From: Treponema sp.
GTDB taxonomy: Bacteria > Spirochaetota > Spirochaetia > Treponematales > Treponemataceae
Assembly (NCBI GenBank): GCA_016296575.1
Contig: JAEDJA010000014.1
Coordinates: forward strand, 1 to 60,066
Length of the DNA: 60,066 nucleotides
Direction: 5' to 3'
A program made the translations under genes and the position numbers. The notes under the pieces are model-generated. The model worked only from the letters and a program-made list of their open reading frames with translations, was not told where the DNA came from and ran no database searches. Below, piece by piece: positions 24,952 to 33,962 of the stretch (position 1 is its first letter; each line of letters begins with the position of its first letter).

Positions 24952-26802
24952 TTAAACTTCGGGATCAGTAACTACAATATGCAAATCATCCAACTGAGTC
25001 TGATCTACGGCACTTGGACATTCATCCATCGGGGAAGCTGCCAAATTATTCTTAGGGAATGCGATTACTTCGTGGATGCTTTCTTCATGGCGCATGAGCA
25101 TGATCAGGCGGTCAAGTCCTGGGGCAATTCCTCCGTGTGGTGGAGCACCGAATTTGAATGCCTGTACCAAAAAGCCGAAAGCTTTTTCTGCCCGTTCGTT
25201 TGAGTAACCAACGATTTTGAAAATCTTCTGCTGGAGGGCAGGATCGTTGATACGCATAGAACCTGAAGCAAGTTCGTATCCGTTCAGAACCAGGTCGTAA
25301 AGGTCACCTTTTACTTCACCAGGATTTGATTCCAGTGTGTCCCAGTATTTTTTCTGTGGAAGTGTGAACATGTGGTGTTCTGTTTCCCAGTGATTTTCTT
25401 CTTCGTTCCATGCAAAGTATGGGAAGTCGATGATCCATGCAAAGTGGAATTCATCTTCTGGGTTGTACAGGTTCAGATCTTTACCAAGCTGTTTACGAAC
25501 AGCACCAAGAGCTGTACATGCAAGCTGCCATTTTTCATCGCTTACAAAAAGCAGAAGGTCATTTTTTTCAGCTCCAAGTTTTGCACAAACTTCAGCTTCT
25601 TTTCCAGCGTAGAACTTTGAGATACCGCCTTCAAAAGCCAAATCTCCGGTGGTTGAGCCTGTCGAAGCAACTTTCATCCATGCAAGACCCTTTGCCTTGT
25701 AGGTTTTTGCAACAGCTTCCAGAGCTTCAATCATTTTGCGGCTGTATTTGTCTGCAACATTTTTAACAACCAGGGCTTTGAGACCTGAACGTTCGTGGCG
25801 TGGAAGAGCTTTGTCTGCTTTTGCAGCGCCTGCTTTGAATGCAGCAAAATCAGAAATGTCTGCCATGAAAGCGGCATCCTGCATTTTCATATCAAAACGG
25901 AGGTCCGGTTTATCTGAACCGTAAAGGTCAAATGCGTCTTCCCAAGTGATGCGGTCAAATTTTGCAGGAAGATCGTAGTTCAGAGTTTTCTTAAAAATGT
26001 GCTGCATCATTCCTTCTGTTGTAGAAAGAACTTCTTCGCGGTTGGTGAATGACATTTCCATATCAATCTGAGTAAATTCTGGCTGACGGTCACCACGAGC
26101 ATCTTCATCACGGTAACACCGTGCAATCTGGAAGTACTTATCAAATCCTGAAACCATCAAAAGCTGTTTGTAAAGCTGTGGGCTCTGTGGAAGTGAATAG
26201 AATTTTCCAGGGTGAACGCGGCTTGGAACCAAATAGTCACGGGCTCCTTCTGGAGTAGACTTAATGAAAGTCGGAGTTTCAATTTCCAAAAAGCCTTTTG
26301 ATGTAAGGTATTCCCGAGTTGCAAAAGTTACCTGTGAACGCAGAATAATATTTTTCTGCATCGGGTCGCGGCGAAGATCAAGATAACGGTATTTAAGGCG
26401 CAGGTCTTCATTTGGAAGAACAATTGTTCCGTCCTTCTGGCGAACTTCTTCAATAGAGAAAGGAAGCTCCTGGCTAGTTGTAAAGATTTCGATATCTGTG
26501 GCTTCAACTTCAATTTCACCTGTAGCCATATCAGGGTTAATATCTTTGTCAGCACGGGCGGCAACTACACCTTCCACGGCGATACAATATTCACTTTTAA
26601 GTGATGAAGCAATTTTTTTAACGTCGTCGCTTGCAGAATCCCCAACCATTACCTGAGTGATTCCGTAACGGTCACGGAGCATAATAAATGTGAGTCCACC
26701 CAAGTCACGGGCGCGGCTTACCCAACCGTTCAATACGACCTTTTTACCAACATCTGCCTTGCGAAGGTCACCACAAGTTACAGTTCTTTTTGCATTTTCC
26801 AT
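24952..26802 (-). CDS. aspS: Aspartyl-tRNA synthetase
   Basis: Class II synthetase charging tRNA-Asp (or tRNA-Asp/Asn). 616 residues, bacterial type. N-terminal OB-fold anticodon domain (VVLNGWVSRARDLGGLTFIMLRD), motif 2 (FDKYFQIARCYRDEDARGDRQPEFTQIDME), the bacterial GAD insertion domain (about residues 290-420), and motif 3 (GIAPGLDRLIMLM). An 8-residue-scale Ser/Thr/Gly insertion near residue 380 (VASTGSTTGD) is encoded by a mobile hairpin repeat at 25648-25666. The ATG at 26802 has no Shine-Dalgarno but a TATAAT 6 nt upstream. Two decayed copies of its 3' end lie downstream. Confidence 0.96.
   Translation of the reverse strand: MENAKRTVTCGDLRKADVGKKVVLNGWVSRARDLGGLTFIMLRDRYGITQVMVGDSASDDVKKIASSLKSEYCIAVEGVVAARADKDINPDMATGEIEVEATDIEIFTTSQELPFSIEEVRQKDGTIVLPNEDLRLKYRYLDLRRDPMQKNIILRSQVTFATREYLTSKGFLEIETPTFIKSTPEGARDYLVPSRVHPGKFYSLPQSPQLYKQLLMVSGFDKYFQIARCYRDEDARGDRQPEFTQIDMEMSFTNREEVLSTTEGMMQHIFKKTLNYDLPAKFDRITWEDAFDLYGSDKPDLRFDMKMQDAAFMADISDFAAFKAGAAKADKALPRHERSGLKALVVKNVADKYSRKMIEALEAVAKTYKAKGLAWMKVASTGSTTGDLAFEGGISKFYAGKEAEVCAKLGAEKNDLLLFVSDEKWQLACTALGAVRKQLGKDLNLYNPEDEFHFAWIIDFPYFAWNEEENHWETEHHMFTLPQKKYWDTLESNPGEVKGDLYDLVLNGYELASGSMRINDPALQQKIFKIVGYSNERAEKAFGFLVQAFKFGAPPHGGIAPGLDRLIMLMRHEESIHEVIAFPKNNLAASPMDECPSAVDQTQLDDLHIVVTDPEV
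25648..25666. repeat. TTGAGCCTGTCGAA hairpin repeat inside the aspS coding frame
   Basis: The 19-nt string GGTGGTTGAGCCTGTCGAA matches the inner hairpin of MITE copies C and D (GGTGGTTGAG...TCGAA...CCACC). It is read in frame on the minus strand as STGSTTG, in a part of AspRS that is normally shorter. Confidence 0.75.
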
Positions 26803-26808
26803 TCTTTT

Positions 26809-26841
26809 ATTATAATAATTTATAGAAAATTGTGCTATAAT
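26809..26841. promoter_or_regulatory. Divergent -10 boxes of aspS and the hydrolase gene
   Basis: Minus-strand TATAAT at 26814-26809 ends 6 nt before the aspS ATG. Plus-strand TATAAT at 26836-26841, preceded by TGC (extended -10), ends 6 nt before the hydrolase ATG. Neither has a convincing -35. Both starts are predicted leaderless. Confidence 0.65.
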
Positions 26842-26847
26842 ACCATT

Positions 26848-27606
26848 ATGAAGAAGAGTAAGTTCGTATTAAAGAGTAGTTCAAAGAAAATTGTTGGTTA
26901 TCAGTTTCGTAATGATTTTTGCAGTGAAAAACTTCCTTGTGTTATTCTGAGTCACGGTTTTATGGCAAATCAGATGATGTGTAAAAAATATGCCATTCAT
27001 CTTGCAGAGAAAGGTTTTGTAACATTCACATATGATTTTGTTGGTGGAGGACTTGGGATTAAGAGCAGCGGAAAAATGTGTGATATGACAGTTTTTACAG
27101 AAGTTGCCGATTGTAAGGACGTTATCAGCTATGTAAAAACACTTGATTATGTTGATGCCGACAATATTACACTTTTAGGTTGCAGTCAGGGAGGTTTTGT
27201 GTCAGCACTTACTGCAGTTGAACTTCCTGAGGTTGTAAAAAGACTGATTTTGTTTTATCCGGCTTTCTGTATTCCTGATGATTCACGGTCCGGCCAGATG
27301 GTATTTGCAAAATTCGATCCAGCTAATATTCCAGAAAAGATTAAATGTGGTCCTGTAAAAATTGGACGAGGTTTCCCTGCTACAGTTCAGGATATGGATG
27401 TAAACAAGGCTATTTCGTCATATTCAGGTCCGGTCTGCATTATCCATGGTACTGCCGACAAACTGGTAAAATATTCTTATTCAGTTGATGCACAGGCTGC
27501 TTACAAAAATGCAACACTTATACCAATTGAGGGCGCTGGTCATGGCTTTAAAGGTGAAGATAATGAAAAAGCCATTGTCGCTATGGATAAGTTTTTGGGG
27601 ATTTAA
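26848..27606 (+). CDS. Alpha/beta hydrolase (serine hydrolase)
   Basis: 252 residues from ATG 26848 (MKKSKFVLKSSSKKIVGYQF). Canonical fold: oxyanion strand CVILSHGFMANQ, nucleophile elbow LLGCSQGGFVSA (Ser in GCSQGG), acid region VCIIHGTADKLVKY and C-terminal GAGHGF with the catalytic His. It resembles cinnamoyl/feruloyl esterase-like or acyl-peptidase-like S9/DLH members; the substrate is unknown. No signal peptide, so cytosolic. An alternative in-frame ATG 18 nt upstream overlaps the -10 box and is not used here. Confidence 0.85.
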   Translation: MKKSKFVLKSSSKKIVGYQFRNDFCSEKLPCVILSHGFMANQMMCKKYAIHLAEKGFVTFTYDFVGGGLGIKSSGKMCDMTVFTEVADCKDVISYVKTLDYVDADNITLLGCSQGGFVSALTAVELPEVVKRLILFYPAFCIPDDSRSGQMVFAKFDPANIPEKIKCGPVKIGRGFPATVQDMDVNKAISSYSGPVCIIHGTADKLVKYSYSVDAQAAYKNATLIPIEGAGHGFKGEDNEKAIVAMDKFLGI

Positions 27607-27663
27607 ACCTGTTTTATCTAGTGCATCTTGTCTTGCTAGGTGCAATTAATTCTTCAAAAACTT

Positions 27664-28263
27664 TTATTGACCTGCAATTATGTGGGAAATAAAGATTTTA
27701 AGCCCGATTCCCAGGAGAATCAAACCTCCAAGAATCTGGGCTTTATTATTTAACAGATCGCCTGTCTTTTTTCCAAGGAAAACCGGCGGAATACAGATAA
27801 CTGTAGTTGATCCACCAATAATAAGCACGGAAGTCCAGACAGAAAGTCCGCCTTCACTTTGGTTTGCAGCAAGAGTTAGTCCAACAGCCAGTGCATCAAT
27901 ACTGGTAGCAATTCCCTGTATCATCAATTCTTTAAAAGAGATGCCATTTTTTTCTACAGCTACTTCTTCATCATTGTGCCTGGCAATTGAATCCTTAATT
28001 CCGTCAAAAAGCATTTTTCCGCCAAGGTAACCCAGCAAAAGAAGTGCAATCCAGTGATCAAAACGGCAGATGTAATCGTAAACAAAGTTGCCGCACAAAA
28101 AACCAATGGCGGGCATTGCAGCCTGATAAACTCCAAAGGTAATGGCAATTTTAAATGCGGTAAGGAAAGTTACTTTTTCGTAACGCATACCATCAGAAAT
28201 ACTAACGGCAAAAGCGTCCATGGAAAGAGCAATACCAAGCAGAATTACATCAAAAAATGTCAA
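27664..28263 (-). CDS. mntP: Manganese efflux pump MntP
   Basis: 199 residues, six transmembrane segments in two homologous halves. The signature acidic motifs are present: ALSMDAFAVSISDG in helix 1 and GIATSIDALAVGLTL in the second half. It exports Mn2+ across the inner membrane. It follows the HlyIII-like gene by 19 nt, so it appears operonic; there is no space for a yybP-ykoY riboswitch directly in front. Confidence 0.92.
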   Translation of the reverse strand: MTFFDVILLGIALSMDAFAVSISDGMRYEKVTFLTAFKIAITFGVYQAAMPAIGFLCGNFVYDYICRFDHWIALLLLGYLGGKMLFDGIKDSIARHNDEEVAVEKNGISFKELMIQGIATSIDALAVGLTLAANQSEGGLSVWTSVLIIGGSTTVICIPPVFLGKKTGDLLNNKAQILGGLILLGIGLKIFISHIIAGQ

Positions 28264-28282
28264 AACGAAACACCTTGAAATT

Positions 28283-29182
28283 TTAGTTCAGGTAGAGCAG
28301 TGAGAAGAACATAAAAAAGTTTCCAACAAGCATAAGGCAGTTTCCTGCAAAGTGCATGAATTTAACTTTTCTAAGGGCGTAGAGTACCAGTCCTAAAACA
28401 TAGAAGACAAAGGCAATCAACAGGTTTCTAAGACATACAACAGAAAGAACCTTGTAAAGAATGCGTGCTGCAAAAACCCCTGAGAATCCGCCAACTGCGT
28501 AAAGTACAATACTTGCGCGGTCAAAACGTGATCCACCGATTGCATAAAGAATGGCGCCGACTGCACAGGTGATCCATACGCATCCAAACAAAATCCAGCC
28601 TACTACGCCCTGAATTTTTGTAAGTGTATAGGCAGTGTAACCGAATCCAATTACAAGATAAGTACATACATGGGAAAGGCGCTGGAACACCTCTTTTCCA
28701 ACAGGATTTGTAAGAGCATGGCGGAAGATTGAGAACAGATACATAAGAATCATGAAGCTTCCAAAAAGAGAGTACATGGTAAGTGTAAGCTCAAAAAAGT
28801 TATTGGCTTTCTGTGAAGCAAGGGCAATGTAAATGGCAAGGGCCGCAATGGCAAAACAAGTTCCAATTCCCTGAATAATTGAAGAAGAAATCTCTTCGCC
28901 TAAAGTAAAATGGCGTTTGTTCTGTGCCAGTTCAAACATGCGTTTTTCAGTAGAAATTTTTCTTTGGGCTCGGGCTTTTTGTCTTTCATTACGTGCATAA
29001 TCTTCAGCTGCATATTTTGCCTTAAGACGTTCAGGGTCATTTGAGTACTGAATGTTCACCTGACGAACTGCTTCTTCATAATCTCGTTTAAGGGCTTCCA
29101 GACGGCTTTTCTTTTTCTGCTTAATCGAAATCAGTGTTGATTTTCTAACTGCTTTTGCAGCTACCACGTCCTGATGTGACAT
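28283..29182 (-). CDS. HlyIII/PAQR-like membrane protein with N-terminal coiled coil
   Basis: 299 residues from ATG 29182, chosen because GGAGG lies 6 nt upstream; the in-frame GTG 12 nt earlier overlaps that site. Residues 1-95 are highly charged, helical coiled coil. Residues about 100-299 contain seven hydrophobic helices resembling haemolysin III: EEISSSIIQGIG, the SIFRHAL motif, and HFAGN in the last helix. In typical members the first is THGIG and the last HxxxH; here Gln and Asn replace two of the histidines, so zinc binding may be changed or lost. Family assignment is moderate. Confidence 0.65.
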   Translation of the reverse strand: MSHQDVVAAKAVRKSTLISIKQKKKSRLEALKRDYEEAVRQVNIQYSNDPERLKAKYAAEDYARNERQKARAQRKISTEKRMFELAQNKRHFTLGEEISSSIIQGIGTCFAIAALAIYIALASQKANNFFELTLTMYSLFGSFMILMYLFSIFRHALTNPVGKEVFQRLSHVCTYLVIGFGYTAYTLTKIQGVVGWILFGCVWITCAVGAILYAIGGSRFDRASIVLYAVGGFSGVFAARILYKVLSVVCLRNLLIAFVFYVLGLVLYALRKVKFMHFAGNCLMLVGNFFMFFSLLYLN

Positions 29183-29196
29183 AATCACCTCCACGT

Positions 29197-29982
29197 TTAC
29201 TTTGAAAGATTTTTCCTTTTTATTTCATACAGCAGAACACCGGCCGCAACCGAAACATTCAGGCTGTCAATTTTACCAGCTGTTGGAATTGAAACAATAG
29301 TATCACACTGTTCTTCCAAAAGACGGGCAATCCCACTTCCTTCACTTCCCATGATAAGACAGGTTTTGTCGGCAAAAGAAAGATTGGTTACGTTTTCACC
29401 GCCGGCATCAGCCCCATAAATCCAGAAACCAGCTTCTTTTAGAGCCTGAGCTGTTCTTACAAGATTTGTTACAACGGCAACCGGAACCCATGAAGAAGCA
29501 CCGGCTGAAGTGCGGAGAATGATATCGTTTCCATCAATATTTGAAACTGCACGGTTTTCCGGAATAACAACAAGATTACATGCAAACTGATCTGCACTTC
29601 GCAGAATTGCACCTACGTTGTGAGGATCTGTAACACTGTCTAAAATCAGTACAGTTTTTGTTTCAGCTGATTTATTTTCTGCCAGCCAAGCATCAAAATC
29701 AACCAGATTGGCAGCTTTCTTTTCACCTTTTACTTCAAGTACAATTCCACGGTGATCCTGTAGAGCTTCGGAAAGCTCTGAAACCATAGAATTTAGAGTT
29801 GACTCATAAACCTGTGATGAAAGAACACAATATTTTTGTGCAGAGGCGAGAATTTTTTTGATGCGAGGTCCCGGTTTGCTGTAATAAATATGCATATTCG
29901 GGGCCTTTGAGGGATCTTTTTGAAGGGCCAGCACGCGTTCTTCAATAGCATGAAAGCCCGTAATTATTTTTTTATCGTCCAC
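29197..29982 (-). CDS. rlmB: 23S rRNA 2'-O-methyltransferase, TrmH/RlmB family
   Basis: SpoU-family enzyme, probably methylating G2251-type ribose of 23S rRNA. About 261 residues with an N-terminal substrate-binding domain (IITGFHAIEERVLAL) and the knotted C-terminal domain: motif 1 LDSVTDPHNVGAILRSAD, motif 2 LIMGSEGSGIARLLEE, motif 3 IPTAGKIDSLNVSVAAGVLLYE. I take the GTG at 29982, which gives the family N terminus and an 11-nt overlap with the upstream YchJ gene. ATG 30027 is an alternative; neither has a strong ribosome site. Confidence 0.9.
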   Translation of the reverse strand: MDDKKIITGFHAIEERVLALQKDPSKAPNMHIYYSKPGPRIKKILASAQKYCVLSSQVYESTLNSMVSELSEALQDHRGIVLEVKGEKKAANLVDFDAWLAENKSAETKTVLILDSVTDPHNVGAILRSADQFACNLVVIPENRAVSNIDGNDIILRTSAGASSWVPVAVVTNLVRTAQALKEAGFWIYGADAGGENVTNLSFADKTCLIMGSEGSGIARLLEEQCDTIVSIPTAGKIDSLNVSVAAGVLLYEIKRKNLSK

Positions 29983-30469
29983 AGCAGTTCTTGTATTTTT
30001 TTCCGCTTCCACAAGGACAAGGTTCATTACGGCCAACTTTTTTACCTTCGCGGCGTACAGTTGTTGTAATAAGGTTCCCTGCGGCATATTTCCATTCACC
30101 GTTTACTTTTTTGAAACCAGCAACCTCGTGGTGTACGTCGTGCATCTGTTTCAATGTGTAATCGGCTGTAAATTCAACAATACCTTCGTCATCATTTTCG
30201 CCGCCTTTTTCGGTGCGGAGAATTGAGAGTCCGTGCCATTCTGACTGTCTGCTCCAGTCTTCTGTAGCTTTTTTGTCAATTTCGGCAATTCCTTCACCTT
30301 CAGCACATGATGTGATGATGAAGTCAATTTCATGTTCTACATAAGCTGTGTAGCGGGCGCGCATCAAACTTTCTGCAGTTGGTGCACTTTTCTTTCCTTT
30401 AATAATTGGTTCGCAGCATTCAATGTAACTGAGCCCAGAACCACAAGGGCATTTTTTTGTTTCACTCAT
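29972..30469 (-). CDS. YchJ family SEC-C zinc-binding protein
   Basis: 165 residues from ATG 30469. A SEC-C motif lies at each end: CPCGSGLSYIECC at residues 7-19 and CPCGSGKKYKNCC at the C terminus, each a Cys cluster expected to bind zinc. The central NTF2-like/YchJ domain has ESLMRARYTAYVEHEIDFI. Function of YchJ proteins is unknown. A promoter TTGAAA (30505-30500), 17 nt, TATATT (30482-30477) ends 7 nt before the ATG, so the leader would be about 1 nt. Confidence 0.88.
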   Translation of the reverse strand: MSETKKCPCGSGLSYIECCEPIIKGKKSAPTAESLMRARYTAYVEHEIDFIITSCAEGEGIAEIDKKATEDWSRQSEWHGLSILRTEKGGENDDEGIVEFTADYTLKQMHDVHHEVAGFKKVNGEWKYAAGNLITTTVRREGKKVGRNEPCPCGSGKKYKNCCGR

Positions 30470-30566
30470 AAGATTTAATATATCATTTTCCTTAGATTTT
30501 TTCAAAGATTTCCCATTGATTTTCAAGAAATGAGCCGTTAATGCCGATAATTAATCGGGGTATTAT

Positions 30567-31424
30567 ATGAAGAAAAAATTGATCACATTGTCCTTGATTT
30601 TCGCTGTTTTTTCTGTTTTGATTGCCGGATGTACGTTTGGCCGCGAAGAAGAAGACAATTATCTTGATGCGCCTGTTGTTCAGGTAAAAGACCAGTTGTT
30701 CCCTCAGGTTTTTTTCAGAAAATATGAAGGTGTAAAATATCTTTCAGTATATAGATGTGAATACGATGCCGGTAAAAAGAAGATTGATACTGTAAACGTA
30801 GGTATAGTATACCCTTCAAATCATGCCGGAGAAGAATGCCGTTTCCAGGACCGTTTCTTTGTAGAAGGTACAAGTTACACCTATTACGGTCGTTTTGTTA
30901 TGAACAATGGCGAAGAATATGTTACTGCGGAAAGTGAAGTCGTAAAACTGACTGAACGGGCAACAGGAGCAGCTTATAAAGAACACAATTCTCCCAACGT
31001 TGAATACAAGAAATCTGATGAAGCTGTTTACTTCCTTTATGATCCAGCTCAGAAAACCCTTACAGTAAAAGACGGTGAAATAAATCAGCCTGTTGTAGCA
31101 GCAGAAGCAGATTCAGCAAATATTACAAACAGAATGATTCTTTCACACGGAAACAAACGTCTTGCCTATGAAATTGGCGGTCTTGCAGAAAACGATACTG
31201 TTCACCTAATTTCAATGGTAATTTCTGATTTCCCTTATGGCGGAAAATTTACGTATAAAGGACTTGTCTGTGAATACCGCGAAAAAGATGCCAACGGAAA
31301 AACACTGTATATTTCATGGAGCAACATGTTTGCAAAAGTACAGTTGAAAGATGATTCAGATAGAATTTACAACGAGTTTGATATCGATCCGCTGAATGTA
31401 CAGAACGGACTTGATTACAATTAA
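30567..31424 (+). CDS. Lipoprotein of unknown function
   Basis: 285 residues. Signal sequence with lipobox IAGC (Cys22). The mature part is beta-rich with alternating polar and hydrophobic residues; I see no known enzyme motif. It is followed after 48 nt by a second lipoprotein gene. Starts with MKKKL, and a GGGG tract lies close upstream. It looks like a surface or periplasmic lipoprotein of Treponema type. Confidence 0.75.
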   Translation: MKKKLITLSLIFAVFSVLIAGCTFGREEEDNYLDAPVVQVKDQLFPQVFFRKYEGVKYLSVYRCEYDAGKKKIDTVNVGIVYPSNHAGEECRFQDRFFVEGTSYTYYGRFVMNNGEEYVTAESEVVKLTERATGAAYKEHNSPNVEYKKSDEAVYFLYDPAQKTLTVKDGEINQPVVAAEADSANITNRMILSHGNKRLAYEIGGLAENDTVHLISMVISDFPYGGKFTYKGLVCEYREKDANGKTLYISWSNMFAKVQLKDDSDRIYNEFDIDPLNVQNGLDYN

Positions 31425-31472
31425 TCAGCCTGATCTCTGTTACCTTTCCACTGTGGGATTGTTTTTCTAGTG

Positions 31473-31985
31473 ATGAAAAATTTATTAAAAAGCGGTTCTA
31501 TATTCGCAATCCTTTTTGCTCTATTTCTATCCTCTTGTGATGCAACTGTAACTGTAATTTCTCAATCTGATTCCAAAGACGAAGCCCTTTCTGCAGTTTA
31601 TGAAGGAACTTTGGGACCTGCCCTGACAAAACTGGTTGATTCACTTTCCGAAGGTGATGAAATCAATTTCCAGGATTATCTAAATGGTCACCTGCTGTTT
31701 AAAAAAAATCCGGTTGCACGCCTGGTACTGAGTCCTGAAAATCTGGTTACAATGTACGAATCCTGCGATGAAGAAACCCGTGATCTGATTGACCTTTTTC
31801 TGTCGCCTGTATTTTCTGGTGAAGCCTTAACTGAAGAAGAATATCTTGAAACCGTGGCATCAGTTTACGGAAAAGATGTTGCGGAAGAACTTTCAAAAAG
31901 CATCGTACATATAGAAGTAAATGGCAAAAAAAAGGAAATTCCCCTTCCAAAGCTTCTTACACTGGATGAAATTATAGATTTTTAA
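31473..31985 (+). CDS. Lipoprotein of unknown function
   Basis: 170 residues from ATG 31473 (MKNLLKSGSIFAILF) with lipobox LSSC. The mature region is acidic and mostly helical. No domain recognised. It sits between another lipoprotein and glmS, 37 nt before the latter. An in-frame GTG directly before the ATG is an alternative start. Confidence 0.75.
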   Translation: MKNLLKSGSIFAILFALFLSSCDATVTVISQSDSKDEALSAVYEGTLGPALTKLVDSLSEGDEINFQDYLNGHLLFKKNPVARLVLSPENLVTMYESCDEETRDLIDLFLSPVFSGEALTEEEYLETVASVYGKDVAEELSKSIVHIEVNGKKKEIPLPKLLTLDEIIDF

Positions 31986-32022
31986 TGATATAATAAAATA
32001 AATTAATACAATAGGGAAATCT

Positions 32023-33867
32023 ATGTGTGGAATTGTAGGTTATGTAGGAAATAAACAGGCATCGTCTGTTCTTGTTAATGCACTTAAAAAGCTGGAATAC
32101 CGCGGTTATGACTCTGCTGGTATCGCTATTTTGGATGGAGATGATATTCTTGTCCGCAAAGCAAAAGGTGCACTTAAATTTCTTGAAGAAAAGATTGCAG
32201 GCGAAGTTATTAAAGGTGTCATTGGTATTGGTCATACAAGATGGGCTACACATGGTGAACCAAGTGATGTAAATGCACATCCGCACACAAATATTTCAGG
32301 TACAATCGCCATCGTTCACAACGGAATCATCGAAAACTATGCAGAATTAAAAGCCTGGCTTCAGAATCAGGGAGTTGTATTCCGTTCCCAGACAGACACT
32401 GAAGTTCTTGCTCATCTTATAAACTACGAATATGAAAAGACCGGTGAACTTTTCCAGGCAGTACAGGCAGCTCTTACACGAGTAGAAGGTTCATATGCCC
32501 TTGGTGTACTTTGCAAGGATTATCCAGACCGTCTTATCTGGGCACGAAAGGAAAGTCCTTTAGTAATTGGTCTTGGTGATGGAGAAAACTTCATTGCTTC
32601 AGATGTTCCTGCAATTCTTGAACACACACGCAAGGTTCACTATATCCAGGAAAAAGAAATGGCTGTAGTTTACGCGGATCACGTTGATCTCTTCAATATG
32701 AATGGAGAAAAAGTTGTTCGCGAGCCTTCAACTGTTGAATGGGACATGGAAGCTGCAGAAAAGAATGGATATCCACATTTCATGGTAAAAGAAATCCATG
32801 AACAGCCACGTGCCCTTACCGACACAATGCGTGGTCGCATCATCAAAGATGAAAAAGGAAACTGCACAGATGTAAATTTTGAAGAAATCAAAAATTTTGA
32901 TATGTGGAAAAAAGCCCGCCGCGTTGTAATCAGTGCCTGTGGTACAGCTTATCACGCTGGAGTTGTTGCAAAATACGCTTTTGAAAAACTAGCCCGCATG
33001 AGCGTTGATGTAGATGTTGCATCAGAATTCCGTTACAGAAACCCAATCCTCGATAAAGATGATATTTTTATTGTAATTTCACAATCTGGAGAAACTGCCG
33101 ACACACTTTCAGCTCTTCGTCTTGCAAAAGAACGTGGACTTAAAGTAATTGCCATTACAAATGTAGTTGGTTCTACAGTAACTCGTGAAGCCGATGAAGT
33201 AATTTATACATTGGCCGGACCGGAAATCGCCGTTGCATCTACAAAAGCTTATACAACTCAGCTTATGTGCCTTTATATGCTGGCAATTAAAGCTGGTCTT
33301 CTCCGCGGTACATTGAGTGAGGAAGAAGCAAATAAATATCTTTCTGAATTGGACAGCATACCTTCAAAAGTACAGACAATTCTGGATAATAAGGAAGTAG
33401 TGCAGAAGTTTGCTTCAAAACAGTTCAATAAAGATAAGATTTTCTATATTGGTCGTCAGTTTGACAGTGCTACATCGCTGGAAAGTGCACTTAAGCTCAA
33501 GGAAGTTTCTTACATGCATTCTGAAGCTTTTGCCGCCGGTGAACTTAAACATGGACCGATTGCACTTATTGATAAACAGACACTTGTAGTAGCTATTGCT
33601 AGTATGCCTGATCTTTACGACAAAATCGGATCAAATATGCAGGAAGTTCGAACCCGTGGTGCTTCAGTTCTGGTTATTACCCAGGATAAAACTGATGCTT
33701 TTGCAGGAAAAATCGATGAAGCCTTTGTTATTCCGGATTGTTCTGAAGTAACAGCAAGTCTGCTTACAATTATTCCGGCACAGCTTTTTGCTTATTACTG
33801 TTCAATTCTGCGTGGAATTGATCCTGACAAGCCAAGAAATCTTGCAAAATCAGTAACTGTAGAATAG
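32023..33867 (+). CDS. glmS: Glutamine--fructose-6-phosphate aminotransferase (isomerising)
   Basis: Makes glucosamine 6-phosphate for peptidoglycan and other amino sugars. 614 residues. N-terminal nucleophile glutaminase domain starts at Cys2 (MCGIVGYVG) with GHTRWATHG and NGIIENY; two SIS domains follow (ISQSGETADTL; SEAFAAGELKHGPIAL); it ends KSVTVE as usual. AGGGA precedes the start. No glmS ribozyme is visible: only 37 nt separate it from the upstream gene. It is terminated by repeat copy B. Confidence 0.97.
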   Translation: MCGIVGYVGNKQASSVLVNALKKLEYRGYDSAGIAILDGDDILVRKAKGALKFLEEKIAGEVIKGVIGIGHTRWATHGEPSDVNAHPHTNISGTIAIVHNGIIENYAELKAWLQNQGVVFRSQTDTEVLAHLINYEYEKTGELFQAVQAALTRVEGSYALGVLCKDYPDRLIWARKESPLVIGLGDGENFIASDVPAILEHTRKVHYIQEKEMAVVYADHVDLFNMNGEKVVREPSTVEWDMEAAEKNGYPHFMVKEIHEQPRALTDTMRGRIIKDEKGNCTDVNFEEIKNFDMWKKARRVVISACGTAYHAGVVAKYAFEKLARMSVDVDVASEFRYRNPILDKDDIFIVISQSGETADTLSALRLAKERGLKVIAITNVVGSTVTREADEVIYTLAGPEIAVASTKAYTTQLMCLYMLAIKAGLLRGTLSEEEANKYLSELDSIPSKVQTILDNKEVVQKFASKQFNKDKIFYIGRQFDSATSLESALKLKEVSYMHSEAFAAGELKHGPIALIDKQTLVVAIASMPDLYDKIGSNMQEVRTRGASVLVITQDKTDAFAGKIDEAFVIPDCSEVTASLLTIIPAQLFAYYCSILRGIDPDKPRNLAKSVTVE

Positions 33868-33875
33868 AATTAATA

Positions 33876-33927
33876 GGGGCTCCCAAAAGTAATGAGTGCA
33901 GCGCTCATTACTTATTTGGACGGCCCC
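33876..33927 (+). repeat. MITE-like GGGGCTGTCC element, copy B (short, terminator)
   Basis: 52 bp: only the ends of the family remain (GGGGCTCCCAAAAGTAATGA and its complement, ending GGACGGCCCC) around GTGCAGCGCTCATTACT. It is followed by T8, so it would terminate glmS transcription. Confidence 0.75.
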
Positions 33928-33962
33928 CATTTTTTTTGTTTACAATCAAAAAGGAGATAAAT

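Noticed and set aside
32000..32022. glmS ribozyme upstream of glmS
   Set aside because: Only 37 nt separate the preceding stop codon from the glmS ATG, too short for the ribozyme, and its conserved core is not visible.
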